Positions 16,245 through 25,733 are shown, counted from the first letter of the stretch. The stretch is 64,000 nt of DNA from JAFDZV01 sp035549015 (GCA_035549015.1 DASZRW010000070.1:62001-126000), one strand, 5' to 3'. Notes: generated from the letters alone by a model not told the origin. Program-made: numbers and translations.

Positions 16245-18071
16245 ATGACAACAGAGTCCTCACTCTCTCTACCGCTCGATCTGCCCATCTCACGTTCGAA
16301 TCCGTTCGGGCGGTCGCTTCATGCGATGGCTCATGGGATTGCAGGGCGTCTCTTCTCGTTCAACCGCCTCAACCAGGTCTATCGTAGTGCGACATCTCGC
16401 GACTGCGGCCGCTCGTTCAGTCATCGCGCCCTCGATGCACTGGGAGTGGAGCTCGATGTGGATCGCGACGCAAGCCGGATGCTTCCGGCCGACGGTGGCG
16501 TGATCGTGGTGGCCAACCATCCCTTCGGCGCCGTTGAGGGGCTGGCGCTTCTGGCGTTCCTGACGTCGCTCCGCCCGGATGTTCGCGTGCTTGCAAACCA
16601 CCTCCTGTATCATATCCCCGAACTGCGGGATGTCTCCTTCTTCGTGGACCCGTTCGGCACCCGGGATTCCGCGCGCGCCAACATCCGCGGCATGGCCGGC
16701 GCGCTTCGCTGGGTGCAGTCCGGCGGCGTTCTCCTCGTTTTCCCTGCCGGCGAGGTCTCCCACTTCGACATCGCGCAGCGGAGCGTTGTGGATCCCGAGT
16801 GGAACAGTTCCATTGCAAGGCTGGTTCGCCGCGGCGGCGCCCCGGTGATGCCGGTGTACGTGCACGGGCACAATCGGCTGGGGTTCCAGATCGCCGGCAT
16901 GGTGCATCCGCGACTGCGCACGGCGCTGCTTCCACGCCAGCTTGTCAACAAGCAGGGGATGCGCCTCAGAATGGAGATCGGCACCCCGATTGCGCACGAG
17001 CGCCTGCGTGGATTCGATGACGACGGAGCCATGATGCGCTATCTCCGCGAACGGACCTATCTGCTTGCAAGCCGCATCAGGCCTGCGCGCCAGAGCGCCC
17101 GGCCGCTCGCCGCTTCCTTGCGCCGCGAGGAATTGATCGAGCCGGTGGAGCCGCGGCTCATGCGTGCCGAACTGGAGGGGATTCCGGTCTGCCAGATTCT
17201 GCTCGATACGTCCGAGTACCGTGTTGTCTACGGTGAGGCATCGCAGATGCCTGGTATCCTGCGGGAGATCGGCCGCCTGCGCGAACAGACCTTCCGTGAG
17301 GCGGGGGAGGGAACGGGGCGCGCCTGCGATATCGATCGATTCGACTCGCACTATCACCATCTCGTTCTGTGGCACCGTACCCGATGCGAGGTAGTGGGCG
17401 CCTATCGAATCGGGCAGGTTGACCAGATCACCCGGTGGCAGGGAACGCAGGGCCTGTACACGCGCACGCTCTTCAACTTCGATGCGGAGTTGATCGAAAG
17501 CCTGGGGCCGTCGCTGGAGCTTGGCCGCTCGTTCGTTCAGCCGGCCTATCAGCGCTCGTTCGCGCCGCTCATGCTCCTCTGGAAGGGGATCGGTGCCTAC
17601 ATCGTGCGGCATCCGCGCTACCGCGTTCTGTTCGGGCCGGTCAGCATCAGCGATGAATACAGCACCATGTCGCAGCGGATCATGACCGCCTTCCTCCGGG
17701 CTCATCTCTCGGATCGCGAACGCGTCTCGCTGGTGCAGCCACGGAACCCGCCCCGTTCGCGCCGCCGCGACCGTGCCATCGAGGGCAGGCTGGCGTTGCT
17801 GGCCTCCTCCATCGATGACGTTGCCGCGCTGGTGAGCGAGGTGGAGCAGAGCGATTGCGGCGTGCCGGTTCTGCTGCGCCACTATCTGAAGCTTGGAGGA
17901 AAGCTGCTCGGGCTCAATCGCGATGCGGAGTTCAGCAACGTGCTGGATGCGCTCATCTATGTGGACCTTGCCAGGGCGGAGCCGGCACTCCTTGCCCGCT
18001 ACATGGGGACGGAGGGAATGAAGACGTTCCTCGGCAATCATTCCGTCCTGAGTGCGGAACCGACACCATAG
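16245..18071 (+). CDS. OlsF-like bifunctional acyltransferase (PlsC-type plus GNAT/OlsB-type domains)
   Basis: The 608-residue protein joins two acyltransferase domains. Residues about 60-280 are a lysophospholipid-acyltransferase domain: VVANHPFGAVEG (His92, catalytic block), FVDPFGTRDS, VFPAGEVS and PVYVHGHNR. Residues about 325-480 are an OlsB/hemolysin-type GNAT domain: GRLREQTFREAGEGTG, DIDRFDSHYHHLVLWHRTRCEVVGAYRIG, ELGRSFVQPAYQRSFAPLMLLWKG and LFGPVSIS. This domain order matches OlsF, described in Serratia and Flavobacterium. There, one domain acylates ornithine to lyso-ornithine lipid and the other adds the second acyl chain. Ornithine as the substrate here is inferred from the fusion; another amino acid is possible. 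Confidence 0.8.
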   Translation: MTTESSLSLPLDLPISRSNPFGRSLHAMAHGIAGRLFSFNRLNQVYRSATSRDCGRSFSHRALDALGVELDVDRDASRMLPADGGVIVVANHPFGAVEGLALLAFLTSLRPDVRVLANHLLYHIPELRDVSFFVDPFGTRDSARANIRGMAGALRWVQSGGVLLVFPAGEVSHFDIAQRSVVDPEWNSSIARLVRRGGAPVMPVYVHGHNRLGFQIAGMVHPRLRTALLPRQLVNKQGMRLRMEIGTPIAHERLRGFDDDGAMMRYLRERTYLLASRIRPARQSARPLAASLRREELIEPVEPRLMRAELEGIPVCQILLDTSEYRVVYGEASQMPGILREIGRLREQTFREAGEGTGRACDIDRFDSHYHHLVLWHRTRCEVVGAYRIGQVDQITRWQGTQGLYTRTLFNFDAELIESLGPSLELGRSFVQPAYQRSFAPLMLLWKGIGAYIVRHPRYRVLFGPVSISDEYSTMSQRIMTAFLRAHLSDRERVSLVQPRNPPRSRRRDRAIEGRLALLASSIDDVAALVSEVEQSDCGVPVLLRHYLKLGGKLLGLNRDAEFSNVLDALIYVDLARAEPALLARYMGTEGMKTFLGNHSVLSAEPTP

Positions 18072-18158
18072 CCGGGTTCCCGCCGTGATGTATCTTGGCC
18101 ATCGTACTTGAAGCGCCCGTGCGCGGAGACGTCAGGAATTACATCAACGGAGAGTAGC

Positions 18159-18533
18159 ATGGAAGAGACCGAGCACACGCCGCAGGCCGAACCTGCGGGC
18201 GACCGGCTGCAGGAGGTGTATGCATTGATCTGGCGGGCCGGGGAGCCGGACGACGTGTTTGATGATGCCAGGTTCCAGGAACGGATCCCGCGGCTGATGG
18301 AATGGCTGCGCGATCTCCATGCCGGAGGGCATCTCGTGGCATGCGGCGGAGGCGGCTTCGAGAACCACATGGGGGGCCTCACGCTGATCCGTGCCGGAAG
18401 CCATGAGGAGGCAATGCAGCTCTCTGCCGGAAGTCCGATGAACGAGATCGGCCACACCGAGATCTTTCTGTGGGACGTCTACTTTGCCGACCTTGCCGAG
18501 AAGCGGACGCTTCCCAACCTTGTCCGCTCCTGA
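18159..18533 (+). CDS. YciI/DGPF-like small protein
   Basis: The 124-residue protein contains the pattern of a YCII-related dimeric alpha/beta-barrel: LMEWLRDLHAGGHLVACGGGGFENHMGGLTLI, then EEAMQLSAGSPMNEIGHTEIFLWDVY. Members of the family are small dimers of unclear function, some with hydrolase or chlorinated-compound roles. The start MEETEH at 18159 is preferred over an in-frame upstream codon at 18108. The assignment is moderate because the usual His-Asp motif is not obvious. An inverted repeat follows at 18551-18585. Confidence 0.55.
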   Translation: MEETEHTPQAEPAGDRLQEVYALIWRAGEPDDVFDDARFQERIPRLMEWLRDLHAGGHLVACGGGGFENHMGGLTLIRAGSHEEAMQLSAGSPMNEIGHTEIFLWDVYFADLAEKRTLPNLVRS

Positions 18534-18550
18534 TAGACCGATCGCCGGTA

Positions 18551-18585
18551 GTTCGTGGCTCGGCGTACTCCGCAGGGCCACGAAC
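18551..18585 (+). other. Inverted repeat between the YciI-like and moaD genes
   Basis: GTTCGTGGC (18551-18559) and GCCACGAAC (18577-18585) are perfect complements around a 17-base spacer. There is no T-run, so it is only a candidate Rho-independent or stabilising stem. Confidence 0.45.
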
Positions 18586-18701
18586 CACCCGCCACCATTC
18601 CGCCCGCCGTTTCCAGTTGAAGCGATTCCCGCCACATCTTCACGATTTCATTGTGCGTATCTTTCCAGGCGATTCAGCAACGATTGCTTCTACACGACTT
18701 C

Positions 18702-18941
18702 ATGACGCTTCTGTACTTCGGTATCGCGCGCGACTGCGCCGGCGTTTCGGGGGAAACGATTTCCCTTGATCGCGATGTGACCGTGATGCAGCTATGGGAC
18801 CTGCTTGTTGAGCGGCGTCCGGGGCTCGCGGCCTGCCGCTCGCTTTCCCGCGTGGCGGTGGACATGCACTATGCCGGCGAGAACGATCCGGTACCGCAGG
18901 GCGCCGAGGTAGCCATCATTCCACCAGTTGCCGGAGGCTAG
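18702..18941 (+). CDS. moaD: Molybdopterin synthase small subunit MoaD
   Basis: The 79-residue ubiquitin-like protein ends in VAIIPPVAGG. The terminal Gly-Gly is the site that carries the thiocarboxylate donated to precursor Z. The N-terminus MTLLYFGIARDCAGVSGE matches MoaD. The large subunit gene moaE begins 3 bases after the stop, so the pair make molybdopterin synthase. The remaining molybdopterin genes (moaA, moaC, mogA, moeA) are not in this window. Confidence 0.92.
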   Translation: MTLLYFGIARDCAGVSGETISLDRDVTVMQLWDLLVERRPGLAACRSLSRVAVDMHYAGENDPVPQGAEVAIIPPVAGG

Positions 18942-18943
18942 CC

Positions 18944-19369
18944 GTGATAGAATGTCTGATAACCGAGACGCCGCTCGACGCCGGTGCGCTGGTTGGCGCA
19001 TCGAGCCTGGACGAGTCCGGCGCAACGGCAGCGTTTGTTGGAACGGCGCGCAATTCCAGTTCTTCAAAGCCGGGCGCGGAGGTGATCCGCCTGGAGTACG
19101 AGGCCTATGAGCCGATGGCGCGTGCGGAGATGGAGACGATTGCCCGGGAGGCGGTTGAGCGGTATTCCGTCCTGAGCGTACGCCTGCATCATCGCATCGG
19201 TGTGCTCCCGATCGGCGAGGCAGCGGTTGTCGTGGTGGTGGCTGCGCCGCACAGGGCCGCCGCCTTCGATTCCTGCCGGTATGTCATTGAAGAGTTGAAG
19301 AAGCGCGTGCCGATCTGGAAGAAGGAAGTATTCAACGATGGCTCGGAGTGGGTGAATGCGCGTCCGTAA
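18944..19369 (+). CDS. moaE: Molybdopterin synthase large subunit MoaE
   Basis: The 141-residue protein starts at a GTG just after moaD. MoaE signatures are AAFVGTARNSS, LEYEAYEPMARAEM, LHHRIGVLPIGEAAVVVVVAAPHRAAAF and the active-site lysine block LKKRVPIWKKEVF. It forms a heterotetramer with MoaD and inserts two sulfurs into precursor Z. The last 14 bases overlap the start of the T9SS plug-like gene in another frame, an unusual link between cofactor and secretion genes. Confidence 0.92.
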   Translation: MIECLITETPLDAGALVGASSLDESGATAAFVGTARNSSSSKPGAEVIRLEYEAYEPMARAEMETIAREAVERYSVLSVRLHHRIGVLPIGEAAVVVVVAAPHRAAAFDSCRYVIEELKKRVPIWKKEVFNDGSEWVNARP

Positions 19370-20723
19370 TTGCAGACTTCGTGGATCGATGTTCGTTGCC
19401 GCGCTCATCACGCTCGCGCTGCTGCAGGCCTCCTGCTTTCCGCCGCAGAACATCACACCGGAGCGCCGCCGCGCCGATTCCATCCGCGCCTCGATCCTGC
19501 GTGTCACGGACATTCGCATCCACGGCGCCAGCGGCGTGGCCTCCCCGCCCATCCTCCGCCTCCCGGTGGACAACAGGCCCGGCACCGGCATCGGCGACGA
19601 CGCGCTGACCCTCGAGTTCGAGATGCAATGCGACGGCATTCCCAACGTGACGCTCGAGCTTATCCACTGCGACCAGAACTGGGTGCCCACGGAAAACGTC
19701 TTCGTGCAGGATCCCACCGTGCTGCGAGGCAACGACTTCACCGTGGCCCGCGCTCCGGTAGGGGTGACGCATTACGACTACATGCTCAGCACCACGTTCC
19801 CGCGCCCCGGCTACCGGCCGCAGGTTCAGTATGCAGGCAACTACATCGCCCGCATCGTCGATTACTACAACCTTCACCATGTCCTTGCCGAGTGCCGCTT
19901 CTTCGCCGTGGAGACGCGCGCTTCCATGGGGATGCAGATCTATTCGGACTTCTACGAGAGTGCACAGACCAAGGTGCTGCAGAACGGATGGAAGATCCGG
20001 GTGGACGCGGTGCCGGAGAACACGTTGTTCGGCGGGACCATCCTCGGCACCCACCTCTACCAGTCCGGACAGTGGTATGCACCGTTGATCGCCGATCAGG
20101 AGCATCAGAGCGAGGGGGAGGAGAAGGGGGCGCCGTGGGTTACGTGGTCCCCCACGATCCTCGGCAAGACCACGGCGGTGTTCGGCAACATTGCCGGCGG
20201 CAACGAGCACCGGCTGCTGGACCTGACGGACGTGGGACAGTATCCAACAACCGGAAACGTACTCACCACGGCTCTCAGCGACATTCCACGGATGCGCTTC
20301 GTGGAGTACGACAACAACGGCATTCCGCCGGACAGGCTGGTGGCTCTGAGCGATGCGGACTATGTGGAGTTCCAGTTCAGGCTGGATCTGCAGGGGAAGC
20401 GGACGAGTTCCGATATCTTCGTTGTGGGAACGTTCAACAACTGGATTCCCTCGCCGGAGTGGCAGTTGCAGTACGACAGGATCACCGGCTTCTACATGGT
20501 GCGCGGCCTGCTGCGCCGCGCCCTGCACGAGTACCAGTACGTTGCCGGGAAGTGGGACGCCGATCACAACGTGCTGCGGGAGGCCGACGCCACGTTGCTG
20601 GAGGGAAATCCGCGCGATGCCTCACAGGCGTACTACGCCTTCCTCTACTATCACGACAACACGGCCGGCGGCTTCGACAAGATCGTGGGCGTTGCATACG
20701 GGTTGTCCACCAATATTCGATAG
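19356..20723 (+). CDS. T9SS plug-family protein (formerly DUF5103), lipoprotein
   Basis: The 455-residue protein begins with an export signal ending LLQASC, so Cys27 is probably lipidated. The N-terminal part reads VTDIRIHGA, then FEMQCDGIPNVTLELIHCDQNWVPTE, and NYIARIVDYYN, the pattern of the T9SS plug family. The C-terminal part FVVGTFNNWIPSPEWQLQYDRITGFYMVRG resembles a CBM48/AMPK-type beta-sandwich, as in the family. In Flavobacterium the plug protein seals the periplasmic face of the SprA translocon when it is idle. An alternative ATG at 19389 (MFVAALITL) would give a shorter signal. The gene overlaps moaE by 14 bases. Confidence 0.8.
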   Translation: MRVRNCRLRGSMFVAALITLALLQASCFPPQNITPERRRADSIRASILRVTDIRIHGASGVASPPILRLPVDNRPGTGIGDDALTLEFEMQCDGIPNVTLELIHCDQNWVPTENVFVQDPTVLRGNDFTVARAPVGVTHYDYMLSTTFPRPGYRPQVQYAGNYIARIVDYYNLHHVLAECRFFAVETRASMGMQIYSDFYESAQTKVLQNGWKIRVDAVPENTLFGGTILGTHLYQSGQWYAPLIADQEHQSEGEEKGAPWVTWSPTILGKTTAVFGNIAGGNEHRLLDLTDVGQYPTTGNVLTTALSDIPRMRFVEYDNNGIPPDRLVALSDADYVEFQFRLDLQGKRTSSDIFVVGTFNNWIPSPEWQLQYDRITGFYMVRGLLRRALHEYQYVAGKWDADHNVLREADATLLEGNPRDASQAYYAFLYYHDNTAGGFDKIVGVAYGLSTNIR

Positions 20724-20733
20724 GACCCTCTCG

Positions 20734-21747
20734 ATGGAGCACTTGGAACGGAGCGATTCACCCCTGCGCGTGGGCGTTATCGGTGTGGGGCACCTCGGTG
20801 CGATTCATGCGAAGCTATGGAAGGGAGTTGGCGGCGCAACGCTTGCCGGTGTTGTGGACAGCGATCCCGAGCGCGCGCAGAAGATCGCCGCCGAACACGG
20901 CACGCAGGCCTTCGCGGAAATCGGCGAATTGCTTGCGGCTGTGGAGGCCGTCAGCATCGTTACCCCAACCTCCGTTCATGCCGCCGTTGCGGAACAGGCG
21001 CTGCGCGCCGGCCGCCACGTCTTCATCGAGAAGCCGATCACCGCACGTTATGCGGAAGCGCAGCGGATCATCTCCACGGCGGACGAGGCCGGTCTGGTGC
21101 TTCAGGTGGGGCACATCGAACGCTTCAACCCGGCCTTCGAGGCGTTGCGCGGGCATTCGCTGGAGCCGATGTTCATCGAGTCGCACCGGCTGGCACAGTT
21201 CCGTCCGCGGGCGACCGACGTTGCAGTGGTGCTGGATCTGATGATTCACGACATCGATCTCATCCTTGCCCTTACGCGGAGCGAAGTGACGGAGCTGCGC
21301 GCCTCCGGCGTCTCCGTGGTGAGCGACACCATCGATATCGCCAATGCACGCCTGGAGTTCGCGAGCGGATGCGTGGCCAACCTCACGGCGAGCCGCATCT
21401 CGCAGCGCCAGATGCGGAAGATGCGGCTGTTCCAGCGCGATGCCTATATCTCCATCGACTTCGCGCAGCCGTCGGTGGAGATGTTCCAGATCCGCGACGA
21501 CATGAGCGGCGCGCACGAATCCACGATGCTGCTCGGTGCGATCGAACAGGGAACGAAGCAGCGTGTGATCACGTTCGAGAAGCTTCCCACACCGGACACC
21601 AACGCGCTCGCCGAGGAGCTGGCGGAGTTTGCCGGCGCGATCCGCACCGGCTCGCAGCCCCGTGTTACCGGGCGTTCCGGAGCCGAGGCACTTCGTGTTG
21701 CCGAGGAGATCATGCGCGAGATCGAACGGCGCGCCGTGGTTGCATGA
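20734..21747 (+). CDS. Gfo/Idh/MocA-family oxidoreductase
   Basis: The 337-residue NAD(P)-dependent protein has the Rossmann motif near the N-terminus (LRVGVIGVGHLGAIHAKLW), the family EKP motif (HVFIEKPITARYAEA), and a substrate-domain segment VVLDLMIHDIDLILAL containing the usual Asp-Ile-Asp/His residues. Close homologues include UDP-sugar dehydrogenases and inositol dehydrogenase; in Bacteroidota and Chlorobi such proteins often lie near lipopolysaccharide genes. The sugar substrate is not evident. It begins 10 bases after the plug gene and is probably cotranscribed with it. Confidence 0.88.
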   Translation: MEHLERSDSPLRVGVIGVGHLGAIHAKLWKGVGGATLAGVVDSDPERAQKIAAEHGTQAFAEIGELLAAVEAVSIVTPTSVHAAVAEQALRAGRHVFIEKPITARYAEAQRIISTADEAGLVLQVGHIERFNPAFEALRGHSLEPMFIESHRLAQFRPRATDVAVVLDLMIHDIDLILALTRSEVTELRASGVSVVSDTIDIANARLEFASGCVANLTASRISQRQMRKMRLFQRDAYISIDFAQPSVEMFQIRDDMSGAHESTMLLGAIEQGTKQRVITFEKLPTPDTNALAEELAEFAGAIRTGSQPRVTGRSGAEALRVAEEIMREIERRAVVA

Positions 21748-21779
21748 GCCTGCCGGATGACCGACTTCGATAGACCTCA

Positions 21780-23219
21780 TTGACTTTCATTCCCGTGGAA
21801 TCGACCAGACGAACCATAGAGATACAGATCCCGATCATTCATGCCGTTGGCGACATCGCCCGCCAGGAGGGAACAAGCCTCTACCTGGTTGGTGGCTATG
21901 TGCGTGATCTCCTCATGGGGCGCGCCGGCAACGACATCGATTTCACGATCGAGGGGAGCGGTGTGGACTTCGCGCGCATCGTTGCGCGTGAGTTCAGGAC
22001 GCGCGCCGTGGTCTTCGAGCGGTTCGGCACGGCAATGGTTCCGCTTGGCGATTACAAGCTGGAGTTCGTGGGGACGCGGAAGGAGGAATACCTGGAGGAT
22101 TCCCGCAAGCCGATCGTTACGGACGGCACGCTGGAGGACGATCTTCGCCGACGGGACTTCACCGTGAACGCGATGGCGGTGCGGATCGATGGTGGCGCGG
22201 GAGAGTTGATCGACCTGTTCGACGGCTACGGCGATCTGGAGCGGCGCCTGCTGCGCACGCCGCTGGAGCCGCATACCACCTATTCGGAGGATCCTCTTCG
22301 CATGATGCGTGCGGCGCGGTTCTCGGCGCAGCTCGGGTTCGATCTGGACCTGGCCTCGTTCAAGGCCATCCGCGATCTGCGCGAGCGCATTCGCATCATC
22401 TCGCAGGAGCGGGTCAGCGAGGAGTTCCTGAAGATCCTTGCGGCGCCGAAGCCCAGCATCGGCCTAGCGCTTCTCTTCCAGAGCGGGTTGATGGAGCTGA
22501 TCTTTCCGGAAGTCTGGCGTCTCGAGGGAGTGGATCTCGTGAAGGCCGGCGACACCGCGTACGCCCACAAGGATGTCTTCTGGCACACGCTGAAGGTGGT
22601 GGACAACATCGCCCTGATGACGGACAACGTCTGGCTCCGCTTTGCGGCGCTGATGCACGATATCGCCAAGCCGCGCACGAAGCGCTTCCGCGAGGGCTCC
22701 GGCTGGACCTTTCATGGCCATGAGGAGATGGGGGCACGCTGGCAGGACCGGATCTTCCGGCGGATGAAGCTACCGATGAAGGAGGCAGAGTACGTTGCCA
22801 GGCTTGTGCGGCTGCACCACCGGCCCATGGTGCTGGTGGAGGAGGGGGTGACGGACTCCGCCATCCGCCGGCTGGTGGTTGACGCCGGCGACGATCTGGA
22901 CGATCTCTTCACGCTCTGCCGTGCGGACATCACCAGCCGCGACCCGCGCAAGGTGCAGCGCTATCTGGAGAATTACGACCTCGTGATCGAGCGCATTCTG
23001 GAGGTCCGGGAGAAGGACGCTCTGCGTGCCTTCCAGTCGCCGGTGCGCGGAGAGGAGATCATGGAGATCTGCGGCATCCCGCCTTCGAAGACCGTCGGAA
23101 TTCTGAAGAGCGCGATCGAGGAGGCGATTCTGGACGGCCGCATCCCGAACGAGTACGAGGCGGCGCGCGAGTACCTGCTCCAGATCAAGGATCGTGTGCT
23201 GGCGGGGGAGGCGGTGTGA
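21780..23219 (+). CDS. cca: CCA-adding/poly(A) polymerase-type nucleotidyltransferase with HD domain
   Basis: The 479-residue protein carries the class II tRNA nucleotidyltransferase core: YLVGGYVRDLLMGRAGNDIDFTIEG (metal-binding DxD), the RRRDFTVNAMAV motif and the EDPLRMMRAARFSAQLGF neck. An HD phosphohydrolase-like domain follows (HKDVFWHTLKVVDN, ALMHDIAKP, FHGHEEMGA). HD fusions occur in CCA enzymes of many bacteria. No ATG precedes the conserved part; a TTG at 21780 is used, with GTG at 21795 as an alternative. CCA-adding activity is most likely; a pure A-adding enzyme cannot be excluded. Confidence 0.88.
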   Translation: MTFIPVESTRRTIEIQIPIIHAVGDIARQEGTSLYLVGGYVRDLLMGRAGNDIDFTIEGSGVDFARIVAREFRTRAVVFERFGTAMVPLGDYKLEFVGTRKEEYLEDSRKPIVTDGTLEDDLRRRDFTVNAMAVRIDGGAGELIDLFDGYGDLERRLLRTPLEPHTTYSEDPLRMMRAARFSAQLGFDLDLASFKAIRDLRERIRIISQERVSEEFLKILAAPKPSIGLALLFQSGLMELIFPEVWRLEGVDLVKAGDTAYAHKDVFWHTLKVVDNIALMTDNVWLRFAALMHDIAKPRTKRFREGSGWTFHGHEEMGARWQDRIFRRMKLPMKEAEYVARLVRLHHRPMVLVEEGVTDSAIRRLVVDAGDDLDDLFTLCRADITSRDPRKVQRYLENYDLVIERILEVREKDALRAFQSPVRGEEIMEICGIPPSKTVGILKSAIEEAILDGRIPNEYEAAREYLLQIKDRVLAGEAV

Positions 23220-23284
23220 GGTTGCTGGCCGCAGGCTATGGCTGCGCGGTACCGAACTTCCGGCCGTGCGAACATCGGTGATGA

Positions 23285-25732
23285 TCAGCGGACTATGGTG
23301 ATCGGCACCGACGTCATGCCCGCCGGCGTACGAACGCTCACCAGGTAAGCTCCACCGGGTAGCTCGCGTGTGTTGATCGTTGTGGACCATGACGTTTCTT
23401 CAGCGAGTCGCTGGGTCGCCAGTACGACACCGCGCATATCCACAAGCAGAACGTCGCACGCCTGTACCGGCAGATGATCGACGTGGATGATCATCTGCTC
23501 CTCTGTTGTCTTTTCAATATGAACGGCGACCTGCTCGAGCCTGCGATTGGCAGCAGGGACGGCACTGATGTTGCCGAACGTTCGCCAGCGGCCCAGCAGT
23601 ATGGTGTCCACGGCTGCTTCCTTCGTGTAATAAAGATATCGACCGTCAAATATTCCGGAGTTGGCGTAGGGCTGAAGGCCGGAATACTGAATCGTGAACA
23701 CGCGGCCTGAGTCGACCGAAAGTGCAATCTGGCCGTTCTGTGCGCAGTACACCTGCGATGGCGTGATCCAGTAAAATGGGTTCTGGAGCGAAGCCTGACT
23801 GTTCCCGGAATTTCTTCGCCATGTATTTCCGCCATCGGACGAATGCAGTACCCCGGCTCCATGAAACCCGTTGAATGCGTCGGAAACAATCGCAGAGCAC
23901 GATAGCGTGTCGAACATTACAAGCCCGCATGCCAGATCCTGGGGTGGAGATAGAGTTGTTGCCGATATCCATTCTCTGCCGCCGTTATCCGTCCTGAGAA
24001 GCTCGCCGGGACGTGTAGCAATTCCAATTTCCTCGTTAGCCATTGCAACGCCGCTCAACCGGGCATCCGACGTACGTGTCCAGGTCGAACCGGTGTCCGG
24101 TGTTGAATAGAGAGCGGAATCCGGCCCAAGCAGGAATCCGGTGAAGCCTGTTCGGCCATTGTTCCGTGCAAAAGCATAGGCAGGCTGCAGCCCCGTGGTT
24201 TCCCACAGCATAGGCTCGAACGCAGGTATGTTCGCAACCATTTGCCATGAGGCGCCGCTGTCCTCGCTGCGTATTGATTGGGTATACACGGTAACCGAAT
24301 CGAACGTAGAGTGTCGGAACCTGGCGATAGCTGCCAACGCCCCAGGATGATTTACCGGGGCGATCTGAGCCGTTGGGCCGAGTGCAATGAAATTCGGCGG
24401 AACACGCACTGCCTGCCAACTCGTGCCGGAGTCGATTGATCGTACCAGGCCGTTTCTTCCGCTCATCGCAAGCACAACACCCGATCCGCCCCAGATCACT
24501 GCAAATGCATCGCTATCATGACTCTGCCAGGTTCGTCCACCATCGATGGAAGAATGAAATGAATGCGGAGTCGTGGCGAACAAATGGAGTGAGTCGACAG
24601 CATAAAAATCCGCGGGTGTGCCGAACGGGGCTCCCCAAGCATGCCATGTCCTGCCCGCGTCGCGAGTCAGCAGGGTTGCGCAGATCCCATATGTGGGTGA
24701 CGTGAAATGCAACGATTGTCCATCCAGCGGTCGAGGTGTTTGAATTTTTTCCCACGTCAGTCCGTTGTCGGTACTGCGCGCAACAGCACCCGTGCGCGGA
24801 GCATCCCCCTGTTCTCCACGAAGCATCAGGCCGGGCCGGATCCATATCCCTTGCTCGACGCGATTGATCGTCAACTGATCAGCGATCGCACCGATCGACG
24901 CCTTCTGCGTGCGCAGATCGATGCGCCAGTGGTACATCCCCGAGGATGCCGTGCCCGGCGGGACATACGAAATCATATACAATTCGGAGTCGCCGATTCC
25001 AATGAGGGAGTTCCATTGAAACGCTCCACGTGCGTTGGCAGGAGCATCGCCGAAGGACTTCAGGAGAGCGACTCCGTAGGTGGTGTCGTAATGGTGCGTT
25101 GTATCCGGAAGCGTTGTGGATGTGTCGATATGTGCGATGACGATGGAGTCGATGCGGTTCCACGTCGCTCCGCCGTTGAGTGTATAGGCCAGTTGAAGCG
25201 TGCCCGTTCCGTACAGGCATGCCATCTCCTGCGGCAGCCCGTTGCCGGGAAATATTCCATGAATCAAATCGTTGATTGCTCCGAGCGAATCAACCGTAAA
25301 TAAATGCCATCCGTTCGGTCCGGTCGTGGTGATAAACGGACCTTCCTGTGCACCCAATTTGAAATGACGGCAAATACCCCAGAGGCTGTTCGTTTCAGTT
25401 GCGCCATACGGTACCGTTGCATGCCACTCGCTCCATGTCCTGCCGGCATCGGTTGTCCTCAGATTGATGGTGCCGCTCGTGCCAACCCGCGCCCAGTTGT
25501 CGTAGCCGGTTGATGAGTCCTCGAAACGCATATGCGTTACGCTGTTCGGGCGGAAATTCATCAGCAGGGAATCCCACTGGAGATGCTCGGTGAATTCCCG
25601 CCATTCATCAGGCACGTTCTGGCCATACACCGGACTGGAAAGCAACATAATGCCCAGCATCGTTGCAACGAACCATCGATGCCGATGCGGCACCATGATA
25701 GACGTGAGTGTCCGGGCATTCATCGAATACAT
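23285..25732 (-). CDS. Secreted Asp-box (BNR/Ycf48-like) protein with T9SS C-terminal sorting domain
   Basis: The 815-residue protein has a signal peptide (residues about 17-38, ending SSPVYGQ). The body has roughly nine or ten Asp-box repeats of the form SxDxGxTW, such as RSTDNGLTWEK, SSIDGGRTWQS, RSIDSGTSWQA, STPDTGSTWTR and HSSDGGNTWRR. These predict a beta-propeller of the sortilin/BNR type. The last 75 residues fit a type A T9SS sorting domain (VDMRGVVLATQRL, TRELPGGAYLVSVRTPAG, VPITIVR). The protein should therefore cross the outer membrane by T9SS. Its ATG lies one base after the stop of the cysteine-rich gene, which fixes the start and implies coupling. The gene is more AT-rich than its neighbours. 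No enzymatic motif was seen. Confidence 0.82.
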   Translation of the reverse strand: MYSMNARTLTSIMVPHRHRWFVATMLGIMLLSSPVYGQNVPDEWREFTEHLQWDSLLMNFRPNSVTHMRFEDSSTGYDNWARVGTSGTINLRTTDAGRTWSEWHATVPYGATETNSLWGICRHFKLGAQEGPFITTTGPNGWHLFTVDSLGAINDLIHGIFPGNGLPQEMACLYGTGTLQLAYTLNGGATWNRIDSIVIAHIDTSTTLPDTTHHYDTTYGVALLKSFGDAPANARGAFQWNSLIGIGDSELYMISYVPPGTASSGMYHWRIDLRTQKASIGAIADQLTINRVEQGIWIRPGLMLRGEQGDAPRTGAVARSTDNGLTWEKIQTPRPLDGQSLHFTSPTYGICATLLTRDAGRTWHAWGAPFGTPADFYAVDSLHLFATTPHSFHSSIDGGRTWQSHDSDAFAVIWGGSGVVLAMSGRNGLVRSIDSGTSWQAVRVPPNFIALGPTAQIAPVNHPGALAAIARFRHSTFDSVTVYTQSIRSEDSGASWQMVANIPAFEPMLWETTGLQPAYAFARNNGRTGFTGFLLGPDSALYSTPDTGSTWTRTSDARLSGVAMANEEIGIATRPGELLRTDNGGREWISATTLSPPQDLACGLVMFDTLSCSAIVSDAFNGFHGAGVLHSSDGGNTWRRNSGNSQASLQNPFYWITPSQVYCAQNGQIALSVDSGRVFTIQYSGLQPYANSGIFDGRYLYYTKEAAVDTILLGRWRTFGNISAVPAANRRLEQVAVHIEKTTEEQMIIHVDHLPVQACDVLLVDMRGVVLATQRLAEETSWSTTINTRELPGGAYLVSVRTPAGMTSVPITIVR

Positions 25733-25733
25733 A

